Assembly (NCBI GenBank): GCA_031267775.1 | Contig: JAIRYL010000118.1 | Location: 1-6,015 of the forward strand | Length of the DNA stretch: 6,015 nt | Source of the DNA: Tannerellaceae bacterium | Lineage (GTDB): Bacteria; Bacteroidota; Bacteroidia; Bacteroidales; Tannerellaceae | Reading direction: 5' to 3' | Part shown: positions 1 through 6,014 of the stretch, piece by piece | How positions within the stretch are numbered: position 1 is the first letter of the stretch | Layout of the letters: every line of letters begins with the position of its first letter | The notes under the pieces: generated by a model | Databases searched by the model: none | Told to the model about the DNA's origin: nothing | The model's input: only the letters and a program-made list of their open reading frames with translations | Made by a program: the position numbers and the translations under genes

Positions 1-64
1 AGAAAGCAGAAAGCAGAAGGTGTGTTCCGTACGGCTTTCTGCTTTCTGCCTCCTGCGTTCTGCA
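1..64. repeat. Heptamer tandem repeat with inverted arms
   Basis: Positions 1-14 (AGAAAGCAGAAAGC) are the exact reverse complement of 34-47 (GCTTTCTGCTTTCT), separated by 19 bases. The right arm continues as a degenerating tandem of a 7-base unit: GCTTTCT, GCTTTCT, GCCTCCT, GCGTTCT, then GCA (34-64). The left arm carries two copies in the opposite orientation and may begin before the window. Slipped-strand growth of a heptamer combined with an inversion would explain the pattern. It could form a strong hairpin in DNA or RNA, but no T-tract follows, so I do not call it a terminator. It resembles dispersed intergenic repeats, but copy number cannot be judged here. Confidence 0.75.
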
Positions 65-265
65 TAATTTAAGTTCAACACAGTCTTTTGTTGCCGAAAG
101 CGCATATTTACCGGGGTACAGTAATTCGAGCCGCCTCTGAACTCCTGAAAGGTGTCCTTCCCTGAAACAGATTTACAGTTTAGGTTTTACCGGATAAAAT
201 AACTTTACGCAAAATGACGATCGCCCTTCATTCATCATTCTTAAACCTATGCCCGGCATAAGCTA
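65..265. other. Intergenic stretch without a recognised gene
   Basis: I see no convincing coding region on either strand in this stretch. The only structures are two short palindromes. TACC-GG-GGTA lies at 109-118. TATGCC-C-GGCATA lies at 248-260, just outside the left end of the long palindrome that starts at 266. A short direct repeat CCTGAAA occurs near 144 and 161. Nothing indicates a tRNA or a known RNA family. Confidence 0.5.
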
Positions 266-425
266 AGGATGCGTCTGGAAATAAATCATACATGTATCGG
301 TCTGTTTTCCGCCATCCTTCAGCCTGAAAATACTTACATACCCCGGGTATGCGCGCATTTTCAGGCTTCGTTCTGCAAAAAGACGTCTCCCATAAATTTG
401 TATGATTTATTCCCAGATGCATCCT
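266..425. repeat. 160-bp imperfect long inverted repeat
   Basis: The two halves fold back on each other around position 344. The outer arms, 266-292 and 399-425, are 27 bases each and match at 25 positions; on the plus strand one of the two differences would be a G-U wobble in RNA. The middle parts (293-320 against 368-398) are diverged but keep GTCT/T-rich similarity (300-309 against 375-384). The inner arms 321-331 (AGCCTGAAAAT) and 357-367 match perfectly over 11 bases. After a 5-by-5 internal loop, 337-343 (CATACCC) pairs with 345-351. There is no T-tract on either side, so it is not a simple terminator. It could be a MITE-like element without transposase, a relic of an insertion, or the template for a long-hairpin RNA. 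Target-site duplication is not evident: the flanks read CTA and AAT. Confidence 0.8.
393..400 (+). promoter_or_regulatory. Candidate TAnnTTTG promoter box in the palindrome's right arm
   Basis: TAAATTTG matches the Bacteroidota sigma-70 -7 consensus TAnnTTTG exactly. It points toward recQ but lies 122 bases upstream of its start codon, with a closer box at 473. It overlaps the outer right arm of the long palindrome by two bases. It may be a second, distal recQ promoter or a chance match in AT-rich sequence. I see no convincing TTTG -33 element. Confidence 0.3.
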
Positions 426-472
426 AATTTACACATTTTTATTCACCCGTGCGATATTCCGGTTTTATCATG

Positions 473-480
473 TATATTTG
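473..480 (+). promoter_or_regulatory. Probable recQ promoter (-7 box TATATTTG)
   Basis: TATATTTG is an exact match to the Bacteroidota -7 consensus TAnnTTTG. It ends 42 bases before the recQ ATG, so transcription would start around 485 and leave a leader of about 38 nucleotides. No clear TTTG -33 element is present at the usual 19-20 base spacing. Confidence 0.6.
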
Positions 481-522
481 TCTGTCAAAAAAAGATAGAA
501 AGGCGATTTATCGTAATTTTAC

Positions 523-2364
523 ATGAAAGAATTAGCGCTCTTACTGAAAAAGTTTTTCGGATTCGACTCTTTCAGGCCTTTACAAGTTGAAATCATCCGG
601 CGTATTATCCAGAAGAAAGATTCGTTGGTACTGATGCCTACCGGCGGAGGGAAATCTATTTGTTTCCAGTTGCCTGCCATCTATATGCCGGGTACGGCTA
701 TTGTCGTTTCGCCTTTGATCGCATTAATGAAAGACCAGGTAGAAGGATTGCTGGCCAACGGAATACCGGCCGCCACTCTGAACAGCCTGACGTCCGAAGC
801 AGAAAAGCAACGCATTAAACAACATGTAATACAGGGTAAAATTAAATTGCTTTATATTTCTCCGGAAGGCTTGGCAGGCGAATCAGACTGGCTCTTGCCA
901 CGCATGGAAATATCCCTCATTGCCATAGACGAAGCGCATTGTATCTCTCAGTGGGGGCACGATTTTCGTCCGGAATATACGCAGTTGTCCGTTCTTAAAA
1001 AGCGTTTCCCCGATGTGCCGGTTGTGGCGCTGACCGCTACGGCCGATAAGATTACCCGATCAGACATTGTTGAACAGCTTAAATTACACGATCCGCAAAT
1101 TTTTATATCTTCATTCGATCGTCCGAATCTTTCGCTTACCGTCTATCGTGGATTTGCAAAAAAAGAAAAGATTGCCGCTATCGTCCGGTTTATCCGTATG
1201 CACAAAAAAGAAAGCGGTATTATTTATTGTATGAAAAGGGCGGATACGGAAGACGTAGCCGAAACGCTAAACAATTATCAGGTTAAAACGACGGCCTATC
1301 ATGCCGGATTGTCGCCCGCTAAAAGAGAAGAAGCCCAGAACGATTTCATCAACGACCGGACGGAAGTGATCTGCGCAACCGTGGCATTCGGTATGGGGAT
1401 CGACAAAAGCAATGTGAGGTGGGTGATTCACTATAATATGCCCGGCAGCATCGAAAACTACTACCAGGAAATAGGACGCGCCGGACGAGACGGCCTCAAC
1501 AGCGATACCTTGCTTTTCTATTCGTTGGGCGATTTGGTTTTATTGCGGCGCTTTGCGGAAGAGAGCGGACAGAACGAGGTTAACCTCGAAAAACTAAATC
1601 GTATGCAGCGCTATTGCGAAACCGACGTCTGCCGGAGGCGTATCTTGCTGAACTACTTCGGAGAAGAGGCAGGGCATGATTGCGGCAATTGCGACGTATG
1701 CAAGAATCCTCCCTTGCGTTTTGACGGAAGTGTCCTGGTGCAAAAAGCGTTAAGCGCTATCGTACGCACGCAGGAAAAGGCCGGCATACAGATGCTGATC
1801 GATATTCTGCGAGCTTCCGGACGCAGCGAACTCATCCGTTTGGGTTATCATCAACTCAAAACGTACGGCGCCGGACGAGACATTCCTTACAAAGTGTGGA
1901 AGGAATATATATACCAGATGTTGCAATTAGGTTATATCGAAATTGATTATGCCAACGCGCAAACGCTAAAAGTCACTTCCTTGGGACGCAACGTTCTGTA
2001 TGGAGAAACAAAAGCCTTGCTTACCGCCTGGAACGAGCCGGAGAATCGTCCTGCAAAGAAAGAAAAGAAAACCGCTCAGGCGCATCCGGCCCGTGTAATC
2101 GCATCTGATTCGGAAGACGAAAAACTCATGGATTCGCTCCGGCAACTTCGCATACAAGTAGCGCGGCAAGAGGGCGTGCCCGCCTATATCATCTTCTCCG
2201 ATGCGGCCTTGCAAGACATGGTATTCCAAAAACCGCTCGACATGGAAGCCTTCGCCGGCATACGCGGAGTAGGCGACATAAAACTGAAAAAATATGGCGA
2301 AACCTTCATTACACTCATCCAATCCGTCGTGAAAAATGCACGGGAAAACAAGAAGGCGTTATAA
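523..2364 (+). CDS. recQ: ATP-dependent DNA helicase RecQ
   Basis: This is a 613-residue 3'-5' superfamily 2 DNA helicase of the RecQ family, acting in the cytoplasm in recombination and repair of stalled forks. Visible motifs, in order: motif 0 around FGFDSFRPLQ (12-21); Walker A MPTGGGKS (38-45, Lys44); DEAH (136-139) followed by the aromatic-rich loop SQWGHDFRP (142-150); motif III ALTATA (169-174); motif V around VAFGMGIDK (287-295); motif VI QEIGRAGRDG (315-324) with the arginine finger. A zinc site is formed by Cys370, Cys387, Cys390 and Cys393. A winged-helix RQC domain (about 400-500, with HQLKTYGAGRD), a Lys-rich linker (about 505-530) and a C-terminal HRDC domain (about 531-602) follow. 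Length and domain order match E. coli RecQ (about 609 residues). The ATG at 523 lies 11 codons before motif 0. No Shine-Dalgarno is seen, as is usual in this phylum. All key residues are intact. It converges on dps. Confidence 0.97.
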   Translation: MKELALLLKKFFGFDSFRPLQVEIIRRIIQKKDSLVLMPTGGGKSICFQLPAIYMPGTAIVVSPLIALMKDQVEGLLANGIPAATLNSLTSEAEKQRIKQHVIQGKIKLLYISPEGLAGESDWLLPRMEISLIAIDEAHCISQWGHDFRPEYTQLSVLKKRFPDVPVVALTATADKITRSDIVEQLKLHDPQIFISSFDRPNLSLTVYRGFAKKEKIAAIVRFIRMHKKESGIIYCMKRADTEDVAETLNNYQVKTTAYHAGLSPAKREEAQNDFINDRTEVICATVAFGMGIDKSNVRWVIHYNMPGSIENYYQEIGRAGRDGLNSDTLLFYSLGDLVLLRRFAEESGQNEVNLEKLNRMQRYCETDVCRRRILLNYFGEEAGHDCGNCDVCKNPPLRFDGSVLVQKALSAIVRTQEKAGIQMLIDILRASGRSELIRLGYHQLKTYGAGRDIPYKVWKEYIYQMLQLGYIEIDYANAQTLKVTSLGRNVLYGETKALLTAWNEPENRPAKKEKKTAQAHPARVIASDSEDEKLMDSLRQLRIQVARQEGVPAYIIFSDAALQDMVFQKPLDMEAFAGIRGVGDIKLKKYGETFITLIQSVVKNARENKKAL

Positions 2365-2365
2365 A

Positions 2366-2398
2366 AAAAAGTACCGGAGTGATTCTCCGGTACTTTTT
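2366..2398. terminator. Bidirectional rho-independent terminator between recQ and dps
   Basis: A perfect 9-bp stem GTACCGGAG / CTCCGGTAC (2371-2379 and 2385-2393) surrounds a 5-base loop TGATT. On the plus strand it is followed by TTTTT (2394-2398). On the minus strand it is followed by the complement of eight A residues (2363-2370). The A and T runs extend the stem by five A-T pairs. It begins directly after the recQ stop codon and lies 18 bases beyond the dps stop, so it can end both convergent transcripts. Confidence 0.93.
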
Positions 2399-2416
2399 AC
2401 AGATAAAACCTTCTTT

Positions 2417-2905
2417 TTATTTCTTGCAATCGCCCGACAGGTAAGAATGCAGCATCCAGACCGTTTTTTCCTGTTCCTTCAGGTAATCGCTCATCAATGC
2501 AACCGTCGATTCGTCGTTTGCTTCGGAGGCTTCCGACAACAGCGCCCGTTCGCTTTCAATCAACAGGCTTAGCGAATCCAATACGTTTGTAAGGGCTTCA
2601 TCTCCGCATGATATGTTGGATACTTCTTTAATCCGGGCTTTTGTGAGATACTCGCTGAATTTGTTTTCGGGAACGCCGCCCAGCATCAAGATCCGTTCGG
2701 CTATTTCGTCTGCTTTTTCGGCGGCGTCGTCATACATGTCTTCAAACTTTGCGTGCAACACATAAAAACTGCGCCCTTTAATGTTCCAGTGGAATCCGCG
2801 AAGGTTGGTATAAAATACCTGGAAATCTGCCAGTAACTGTTGCAAACTGTTTACTGTTTTTTCTGCTCCCGATGCATTCAAATGAAGATAATCTAATGTT
2901 TTCAT
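2417..2905 (-). CDS. dps: Dps family DNA-binding ferritin-like protein
   Basis: This 162-residue protein has the length and sequence of Dps, the dodecameric mini-ferritin that oxidises Fe(II), usually with hydrogen peroxide, stores the iron and shields DNA during oxidative stress or starvation. The segment NLRGFHWNIKG (34-44) is the Dps signature. The inter-subunit ferroxidase ligands are visible as His39, His51, Glu55, Asp66 and Glu70, with the usual spacing H-x11-H-x3-(D/E)-x10-D-x3-E. Glu55 replaces the more common Asp. Trp40 follows the first His as in other Dps proteins. The N-terminal tail has only a few Lys residues, and the C-terminus ends in Lys-Lys. The ATG at 2905 has no clear Shine-Dalgarno but an A-rich leader. 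It has its own promoter and may also receive readthrough from the upstream peptidase gene, since no terminator separates them. Confidence 0.95.
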   Translation of the reverse strand: MKTLDYLHLNASGAEKTVNSLQQLLADFQVFYTNLRGFHWNIKGRSFYVLHAKFEDMYDDAAEKADEIAERILMLGGVPENKFSEYLTKARIKEVSNISCGDEALTNVLDSLSLLIESERALLSEASEANDESTVALMSDYLKEQEKTVWMLHSYLSGDCKK

Positions 2906-2944
2906 AACTTTTTTTTCTGATTATTTGTTTTTCTTTCTGTATGG

Positions 2945-2976
2945 CAAAGATACAACAAAAAGCATGCAATGTAAAA
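2945..2976 (-). promoter_or_regulatory. Probable dps promoter
   Basis: Reading on the minus strand, TATCTTTG (2952 down to 2945) fits the Bacteroidota -7 consensus TAnnTTTG exactly. Twenty bases upstream lies TTTT (2976-2973), three of four matches to the TTTG -33 element. Transcription would begin near 2940 and give a leader of about 35 nucleotides before the dps ATG. Confidence 0.7.
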
Positions 2977-3010
2977 CAGATAATTTCTATATTCAATAGA
3001 CAAATCCTAT
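2976..3010 (-). promoter_or_regulatory. Candidate OxyR-like double-dyad operator for dps
   Basis: On the plus strand the sequence reads ACAG-N7-CTAT-N5-ATAG-N7-CTAT. The E. coli OxyR site is ATAG-N7-CTAT-N7-ATAG-N7-CTAT, so seven of the eight dyad bases are kept in one half and all eight in the other. The two dyads are 20 rather than 22 bases apart. The site abuts the -33 element of the dps promoter, covering roughly -36 to -70, the usual place for a LysR-type activator. It overlaps the stop codon of the upstream peptidase gene. The assignment to OxyR is inference; OxyR is known to control dps in Bacteroides. Confidence 0.5.
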
Positions 3011-5109
3011 TTTTCAACAACATTCCAGTCCGGCGGCGTTTTCCCCAAGAGGTGTTTCACAAAGAAATCAAAGCGCTTCCTGTCTCCATAGTTACCTCCC
3101 AGCGTATGATTCATACCGGGCGCTACAACCAGTTCAAATTCTTTTCCCGCTTTAATCAACGCATTTACCACCTGCATGGTAGAAGCCGGATCTACGTTAT
3201 CGTCCAGTTCGCCTGTCATAAGCATTAGCGGGCGCGTCAGCAAATGGGCGTTCTCCACATTACTGCAGGCAATATAGCTACTGTCTACCGGATACCCCAT
3301 CCATTGTTCGTTCCACCAGATTTTGTCCATCCGGTTATCATGGCATCCGCAGGCGGAATATGCCGCTTTATAAAATTCGGGATGGAAAAGAACCGCCCAC
3401 ATGGCTTCCTGCCCGCCCGCCGACGCTCCAAATATGCCTGTCTTGTCTATATCCATTGAAGGATATTTTGCCGCCGCCGCTTTTATCCAGGCCATACGGT
3501 CGGGGAATCCGGCGTCTTTCAGGTTTTTATAGATAATACTTTCAAACGCTTTGCTCCGAAACGACGTACCCATCCCGTCGCATTGCACAACGATAAAACC
3601 CAGTTCGGCTATCTGCTGAGGTACCGTATGAAAAGGACGGAAAGATTTAGGCGTATAGGCGCTGCCTGGCCCGGCATAAATATATTCAATGACAGGATAT
3701 TTCTTTGCAGGGTCAAAGTTTGTCGGACGAAATATAACGCCCCATATATCTGTTTCGTTATCGCGACCCTTAGCCGCAAACGGTTCCGGCGCTATCCACC
3801 CGGCGTCTTTCAAAGCAGTCAGATCGGCAGACTCCAGTTCCATCAGGATTTTTCCATCCTTGCCGTTACGAAGAACCGTTTTGGGCGCTACGTCTACTTC
3901 CGACCATACGTCTACCAGATACTTCCGGTCGGAAGAAAACCAGGCCGTATGCATTCCCGTCTCGGGCGTAAGACAGGTCAGCTCGCCGCCATCCATGTTG
4001 ATACGGTAGTAACGAACCAGATAGGGGTCTTCCTTTTTTTCCATCCCGTTAGCCGAAAAGTAAATCGTACGGTTTTCTTCATCTGCATAAAGCACATCTC
4101 TTACATACCATTCTCCTTTGGTAATTTGGCGTATCACCTTACCTAGCTGCCTGTCGATCAAATAAAGATGATTCCAGTTATCGCGTTCGCTCATCCATAT
4201 TATTTCGTTGCCATTGGAAATATCTTTTCTGAAATACCGTCTGTAATTAACAAAGGTATCGCTTGTTTCTTCAATAATGGGGCGAACCTTCCCTGTTTCG
4301 GCAGATAGTTCCAATACCCGGTATACCTGATGCCCCCGCTGATTATATTCAAAAAGAACAGCCTTATTGTCGGGCGTCCACGCTAATTTGGCCAAATAAT
4401 ACTGCGAGCCGAATAATTCTGTTGAAGGACATATCGCTTGTCCGCTCTCTACATCAAAAATATGCGGAACATAAAAAGGTAACGCGTCGCCCGGTTTGGC
4501 ATATTCGCGCCGGTGTAACTTCGGCTGTAATTGGTCGTCGGGGGAAGACTCTATCATATAAAAATATTGCTTTTCTGCCGGACGAATCTTCATCACGGCT
4601 ACTTTACGCGAATCGGAAGACCATATAATACGGGCTGAATAGTATTCGCCGGCCGCCCCGTCATAACTCAGCGGTTTTATCTTGCCCGACAGGGCGTCTT
4701 TTACATATACGTTGCCGTTTTTAACAAACGCTATCCAGCGCGTATCAGGAGAAGGTATTGAATCGCCGGTACGTTCTTCATCCCTTTCGCCCCAATAGCG
4801 CGTACTGCGTTGTGGCGCGCCTGCGGCCGCTTCTTCTTGCAGGCGCTGTTGCATCGTATCAGGCATGATAAGCCGTTTTTTCTTATCCGCGTCTATCAGC
4901 AGATACTCTTCTTTGTCCGGCGTATTCCGCGCGTACCAAAACTGATGAGAATCTCCTATCCAATGAGGATTAACAACCGAACCGGGCGCCAGATTCCTGA
5001 ATTTATCCGGCAATGCATACGCCCGTTTATAATCTTCAACAGTTCCCTGTCCATAAAATGCAGGTATAAACTGAAATATACCTGCCAGAAATAATAGTAT
5101 CTTTTTCAT
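3007..5109 (-). CDS. Secreted S9 family serine peptidase (DPP IV-like)
   Basis: This 700-residue protein begins with a Sec-type signal peptide (Lys2-Lys3, hydrophobic 4-19, probable cleavage near Gly20-Gln21) with no lipobox cysteine, so it should act in the periplasm or outside the cell. Residues about 45-430 form a DPP IV-type beta-propeller with repeated blade motifs such as IPSPDTRWIAF and IWSSDSRKVAV. Residues about 445-690 form an alpha/beta-hydrolase domain. The catalytic triad is Ser563 in GASAGG (561-566), Asp636 in GELDDNVD (633-640) and His668 in GMNHT. Tyr478 in YAGPGS matches the oxyanion tyrosine of DPP IV. The Glu-Glu motif that anchors the free N-terminus in true DPP IV is not seen where expected (before REYAKPGD, 201-208), so dipeptidyl peptidase specificity is doubtful and the substrate is unknown. 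The ATG at 5109 has no strong Shine-Dalgarno and no clear promoter was found. The gene reads toward dps and ends at the dps operator. Confidence 0.93.
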   Translation of the reverse strand: MKKILLFLAGIFQFIPAFYGQGTVEDYKRAYALPDKFRNLAPGSVVNPHWIGDSHQFWYARNTPDKEEYLLIDADKKKRLIMPDTMQQRLQEEAAAGAPQRSTRYWGERDEERTGDSIPSPDTRWIAFVKNGNVYVKDALSGKIKPLSYDGAAGEYYSARIIWSSDSRKVAVMKIRPAEKQYFYMIESSPDDQLQPKLHRREYAKPGDALPFYVPHIFDVESGQAICPSTELFGSQYYLAKLAWTPDNKAVLFEYNQRGHQVYRVLELSAETGKVRPIIEETSDTFVNYRRYFRKDISNGNEIIWMSERDNWNHLYLIDRQLGKVIRQITKGEWYVRDVLYADEENRTIYFSANGMEKKEDPYLVRYYRINMDGGELTCLTPETGMHTAWFSSDRKYLVDVWSEVDVAPKTVLRNGKDGKILMELESADLTALKDAGWIAPEPFAAKGRDNETDIWGVIFRPTNFDPAKKYPVIEYIYAGPGSAYTPKSFRPFHTVPQQIAELGFIVVQCDGMGTSFRSKAFESIIYKNLKDAGFPDRMAWIKAAAAKYPSMDIDKTGIFGASAGGQEAMWAVLFHPEFYKAAYSACGCHDNRMDKIWWNEQWMGYPVDSSYIACSNVENAHLLTRPLMLMTGELDDNVDPASTMQVVNALIKAGKEFELVVAPGMNHTLGGNYGDRKRFDFFVKHLLGKTPPDWNVVEK

Positions 5110-5243
5110 ATCTTTAAAGTAAGTAAATTGGGTTTTCGTCCGTAATAATTTCCATTAACCGCCTCTTTTATTAGTAAGTCTGCGCCTCGCGGATGGCCGC
5201 GATTTTTCCAAAAAGATTTCAGCCTTTGGCGTGGCGGTAACAT
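5106..5243 (-). CDS. Possible 45-residue small ORF overlapping the peptidase start
   Basis: An ORF from an ATG at 5243 encodes 45 residues (MLPPRQRLKSFW... ending NLLTLKI). Its TGA shares the sequence ATGA with the ATG of the S9 peptidase, a 4-base overlap typical of translational coupling. The region is less AT-rich than the immunity gene before it. The reading frame stays open upstream to 5321, inside the immunity gene, so the true start is unclear. There is no Shine-Dalgarno and no domain I recognise. The peptide is basic, without a membrane segment. It may instead be a degenerate gene end, part of a dispersed intergenic repeat, or chance. Confidence 0.25.
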   Translation of the reverse strand: MLPPRQRLKSFWKNRGHPRGADLLIKEAVNGNYYGRKPNLLTLKI

Positions 5244-5245
5244 AG

Positions 5246-5263
5246 AATATTTTGAAAAATATT
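5246..5263. repeat. AT-only palindrome just after the immunity gene stop
   Basis: AATATTTT (5246-5253) and AAAATATT (5256-5263) are perfect reverse complements around a 2-base centre. The palindrome is adjacent to the immunity gene stop codon (5264-5266). It contains no G-C pairs, so it would be a weak terminator. It marks the edge between the AT-rich island and more balanced sequence. Confidence 0.5.
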
Positions 5264-5674
5264 TTATTGAATTTTTAACGTCTTTTTTGTTTCTATCGCT
5301 GTTTGCAATGCTTTTTCCCAAATATCAAATAATTGTTTTCCGTCGCTTGTAACATAATAATTAGACATATCTGTTATTGTTTCAGCTAAATTATTCCCCC
5401 ATGGTGGTTGTTTAGTTAAATCCTCTATGTCCCATATTATTTTATCGGGCGTTAATTTTGATAATTCATTTTTTATTATTTCCAGTTCCTTTCTTATTTT
5501 TATACATTTTTTATAATCAGTTTCTTTTTTATATAATTCATTCATTAAATGGGGGAATTTACTTCCCCATTTATTATTTTCCAGCCTGTAGGCTATTGTT
5601 GAGAAAAATGAATGAGCAAAACTTTCAGTCCCTACTATATAATAAATGGGTCCGACCCTTAATCCAACAGTCAT
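5264..5674 (-). CDS. Imm70-like polymorphic toxin immunity protein
   Basis: This encodes 136 residues from the ATG at 5674. An in-frame TTG at 5701 would add nine residues, but the ATG is preceded by AAAGGA at a reasonable distance, and the MTVGLRVG start looks like the family N-terminus. I recognise the pattern of the immunity 70 family: IVGTESFAHSFFSTI (13-27), NKWGSKFPHLMNELY (34-48), a charged helical middle (49-75), WDIEDLTKQPPWGNN (81-95) and NYYVTSDGKQLFD (105-117). Such proteins are predicted to neutralise a cognate polymorphic toxin in the cytoplasm of the producer; the toxin is not identifiable here. There is no signal peptide or membrane segment. GC is about 22-30% in sampled lines, far below recQ, which suggests horizontal transfer. 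It follows two other minus-strand ORFs. The family call is from memory of the motif pattern. Confidence 0.78.
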   Translation of the reverse strand: MTVGLRVGPIYYIVGTESFAHSFFSTIAYRLENNKWGSKFPHLMNELYKKETDYKKCIKIRKELEIIKNELSKLTPDKIIWDIEDLTKQPPWGNNLAETITDMSNYYVTSDGKQLFDIWEKALQTAIETKKTLKIQ

Positions 5675-5741
5675 TTTATATTTCCTTTTATTGTTTTTCA
5701 ATTATACAATGTTTTATTTTGTCATTCTGTTTTCCGGTAAA

Positions 5742-5883
5742 TTTTTTATTCCATAATTTCCAGACGCCTCCTTAGTTTTAGTCTCTCCCCGCTGTCGCTG
5801 TCTTGCAGCCCGTGCCGATACCTATTCGCGTACTCCCGCTTTTCCGCTTCTCTTATCCTGTTCCTGTTTTTCATTCCATTATT
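5742..5883. repeat. Pair of 17-bp near-identical direct repeats around a GC-rich block
   Basis: TTTTTTATTCCATAATT (5742-5758) and TTTTTCATTCCATTATT (5867-5883) match at 15 of 17 positions and lie 125 bases apart. On the minus strand both encode the end of an ORF: ATG-GAA-TGA (Met-Glu-stop) in the right copy and ATG-GAA-TAA in the left. The DNA between them is about 55% GC, while the DNA on either side is near 20-30%. This is what an inserted or recombined module would leave. Confidence 0.7.
5746..5874 (-). CDS. 42-residue highly charged small ORF, GC-rich
   Basis: A 42-codon ORF runs from the ATG at 5874 to the TAA at 5746-5748. Its ATG overlaps the TGA of the preceding ORF as ATGA, a strong hint of translational coupling. 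The product is rich in Arg, Lys and Glu (MKNRNRIREAEKREY at the start, ERLKLRRRLEIME at the end) and looks mostly helical. It has no membrane segment and no family I recognise. A perfect AAGGAGG near its 3' end lies 10-12 bases before an internal ATG followed only by GAA and TAA, so it does not serve an obvious downstream gene. The ORF could be a small protein of the toxin-immunity cassette, or a linker left from a larger gene. Its composition differs sharply from both neighbours. Confidence 0.45.
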   Translation of the reverse strand: MKNRNRIREAEKREYANRYRHGLQDSDSGERLKLRRRLEIME

Positions 5884-6014
5884 TTATTTATAAAATCCCT
5901 TGTAAATGGTTCAAAATATAAGCCACTATATTTTTCGTTTATTTTTTTAATAATATCTATATGTCCATCTTTTTCATTATTTTGCCTAAAAATTATTTCC
6001 CCATTTTTTACAAC
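5871..6014 (-). CDS. C-terminal end of an unknown protein, cut by the window edge
   Basis: An open frame enters from the right edge and ends at the TGA at 5871-5873, giving the last 47 residues of a protein (ending GLYFEPFTRDFINKIME). The DNA is about 20% GC. I do not recognise the family. Its place directly upstream of an Imm70-like gene, on the same strand and coupled to a small ORF, would fit either the C-terminal end of a polymorphic toxin or another immunity protein of the same array. Only its tail is visible, so no function can be assigned. Confidence 0.6.
   Translation of the reverse strand, partial: VVKNGEIIFRQNNEKDGHIDIIKKINEKYSGLYFEPFTRDFINKIME

Noticed and set aside
228..422. 64-residue minus-strand ORF
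   Set aside because: It mostly lies across the 160-bp palindrome, has no recognisable domain, and its frame is explained by the inverted repeat.
402..590. 62-residue plus-strand ORF overlapping the start of recQ
   Set aside because: It overlaps recQ in another frame and covers the promoter region; RecQ is certain in its own frame.
3583..4146. 187-residue plus-strand ORF opposite the peptidase
   Set aside because: It is antisense to a well-supported gene with an intact catalytic domain and has no recognisable motif.
5114..5121. TACTTTAA on the minus strand as a peptidase promoter
   Set aside because: It misses the final G of TAnnTTTG and lies only 5 bases from the ATG, leaving no room for a leader.
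5187..5207. TCGCGG-ATGG-CCGCGA hairpin followed by TTTTT on the plus strand
   Set aside because: It has terminator form, but only on the plus strand, where no gene is upstream; the genes here run on the minus strand, where no T-tract follows.
5675..5701. TTG start at 5701 for the immunity gene
   Set aside because: The ATG at 5674 has an AAAGGA upstream and gives an N-terminus that fits the family; the extra nine residues are Lys/Asn-rich and look like leader sequence.
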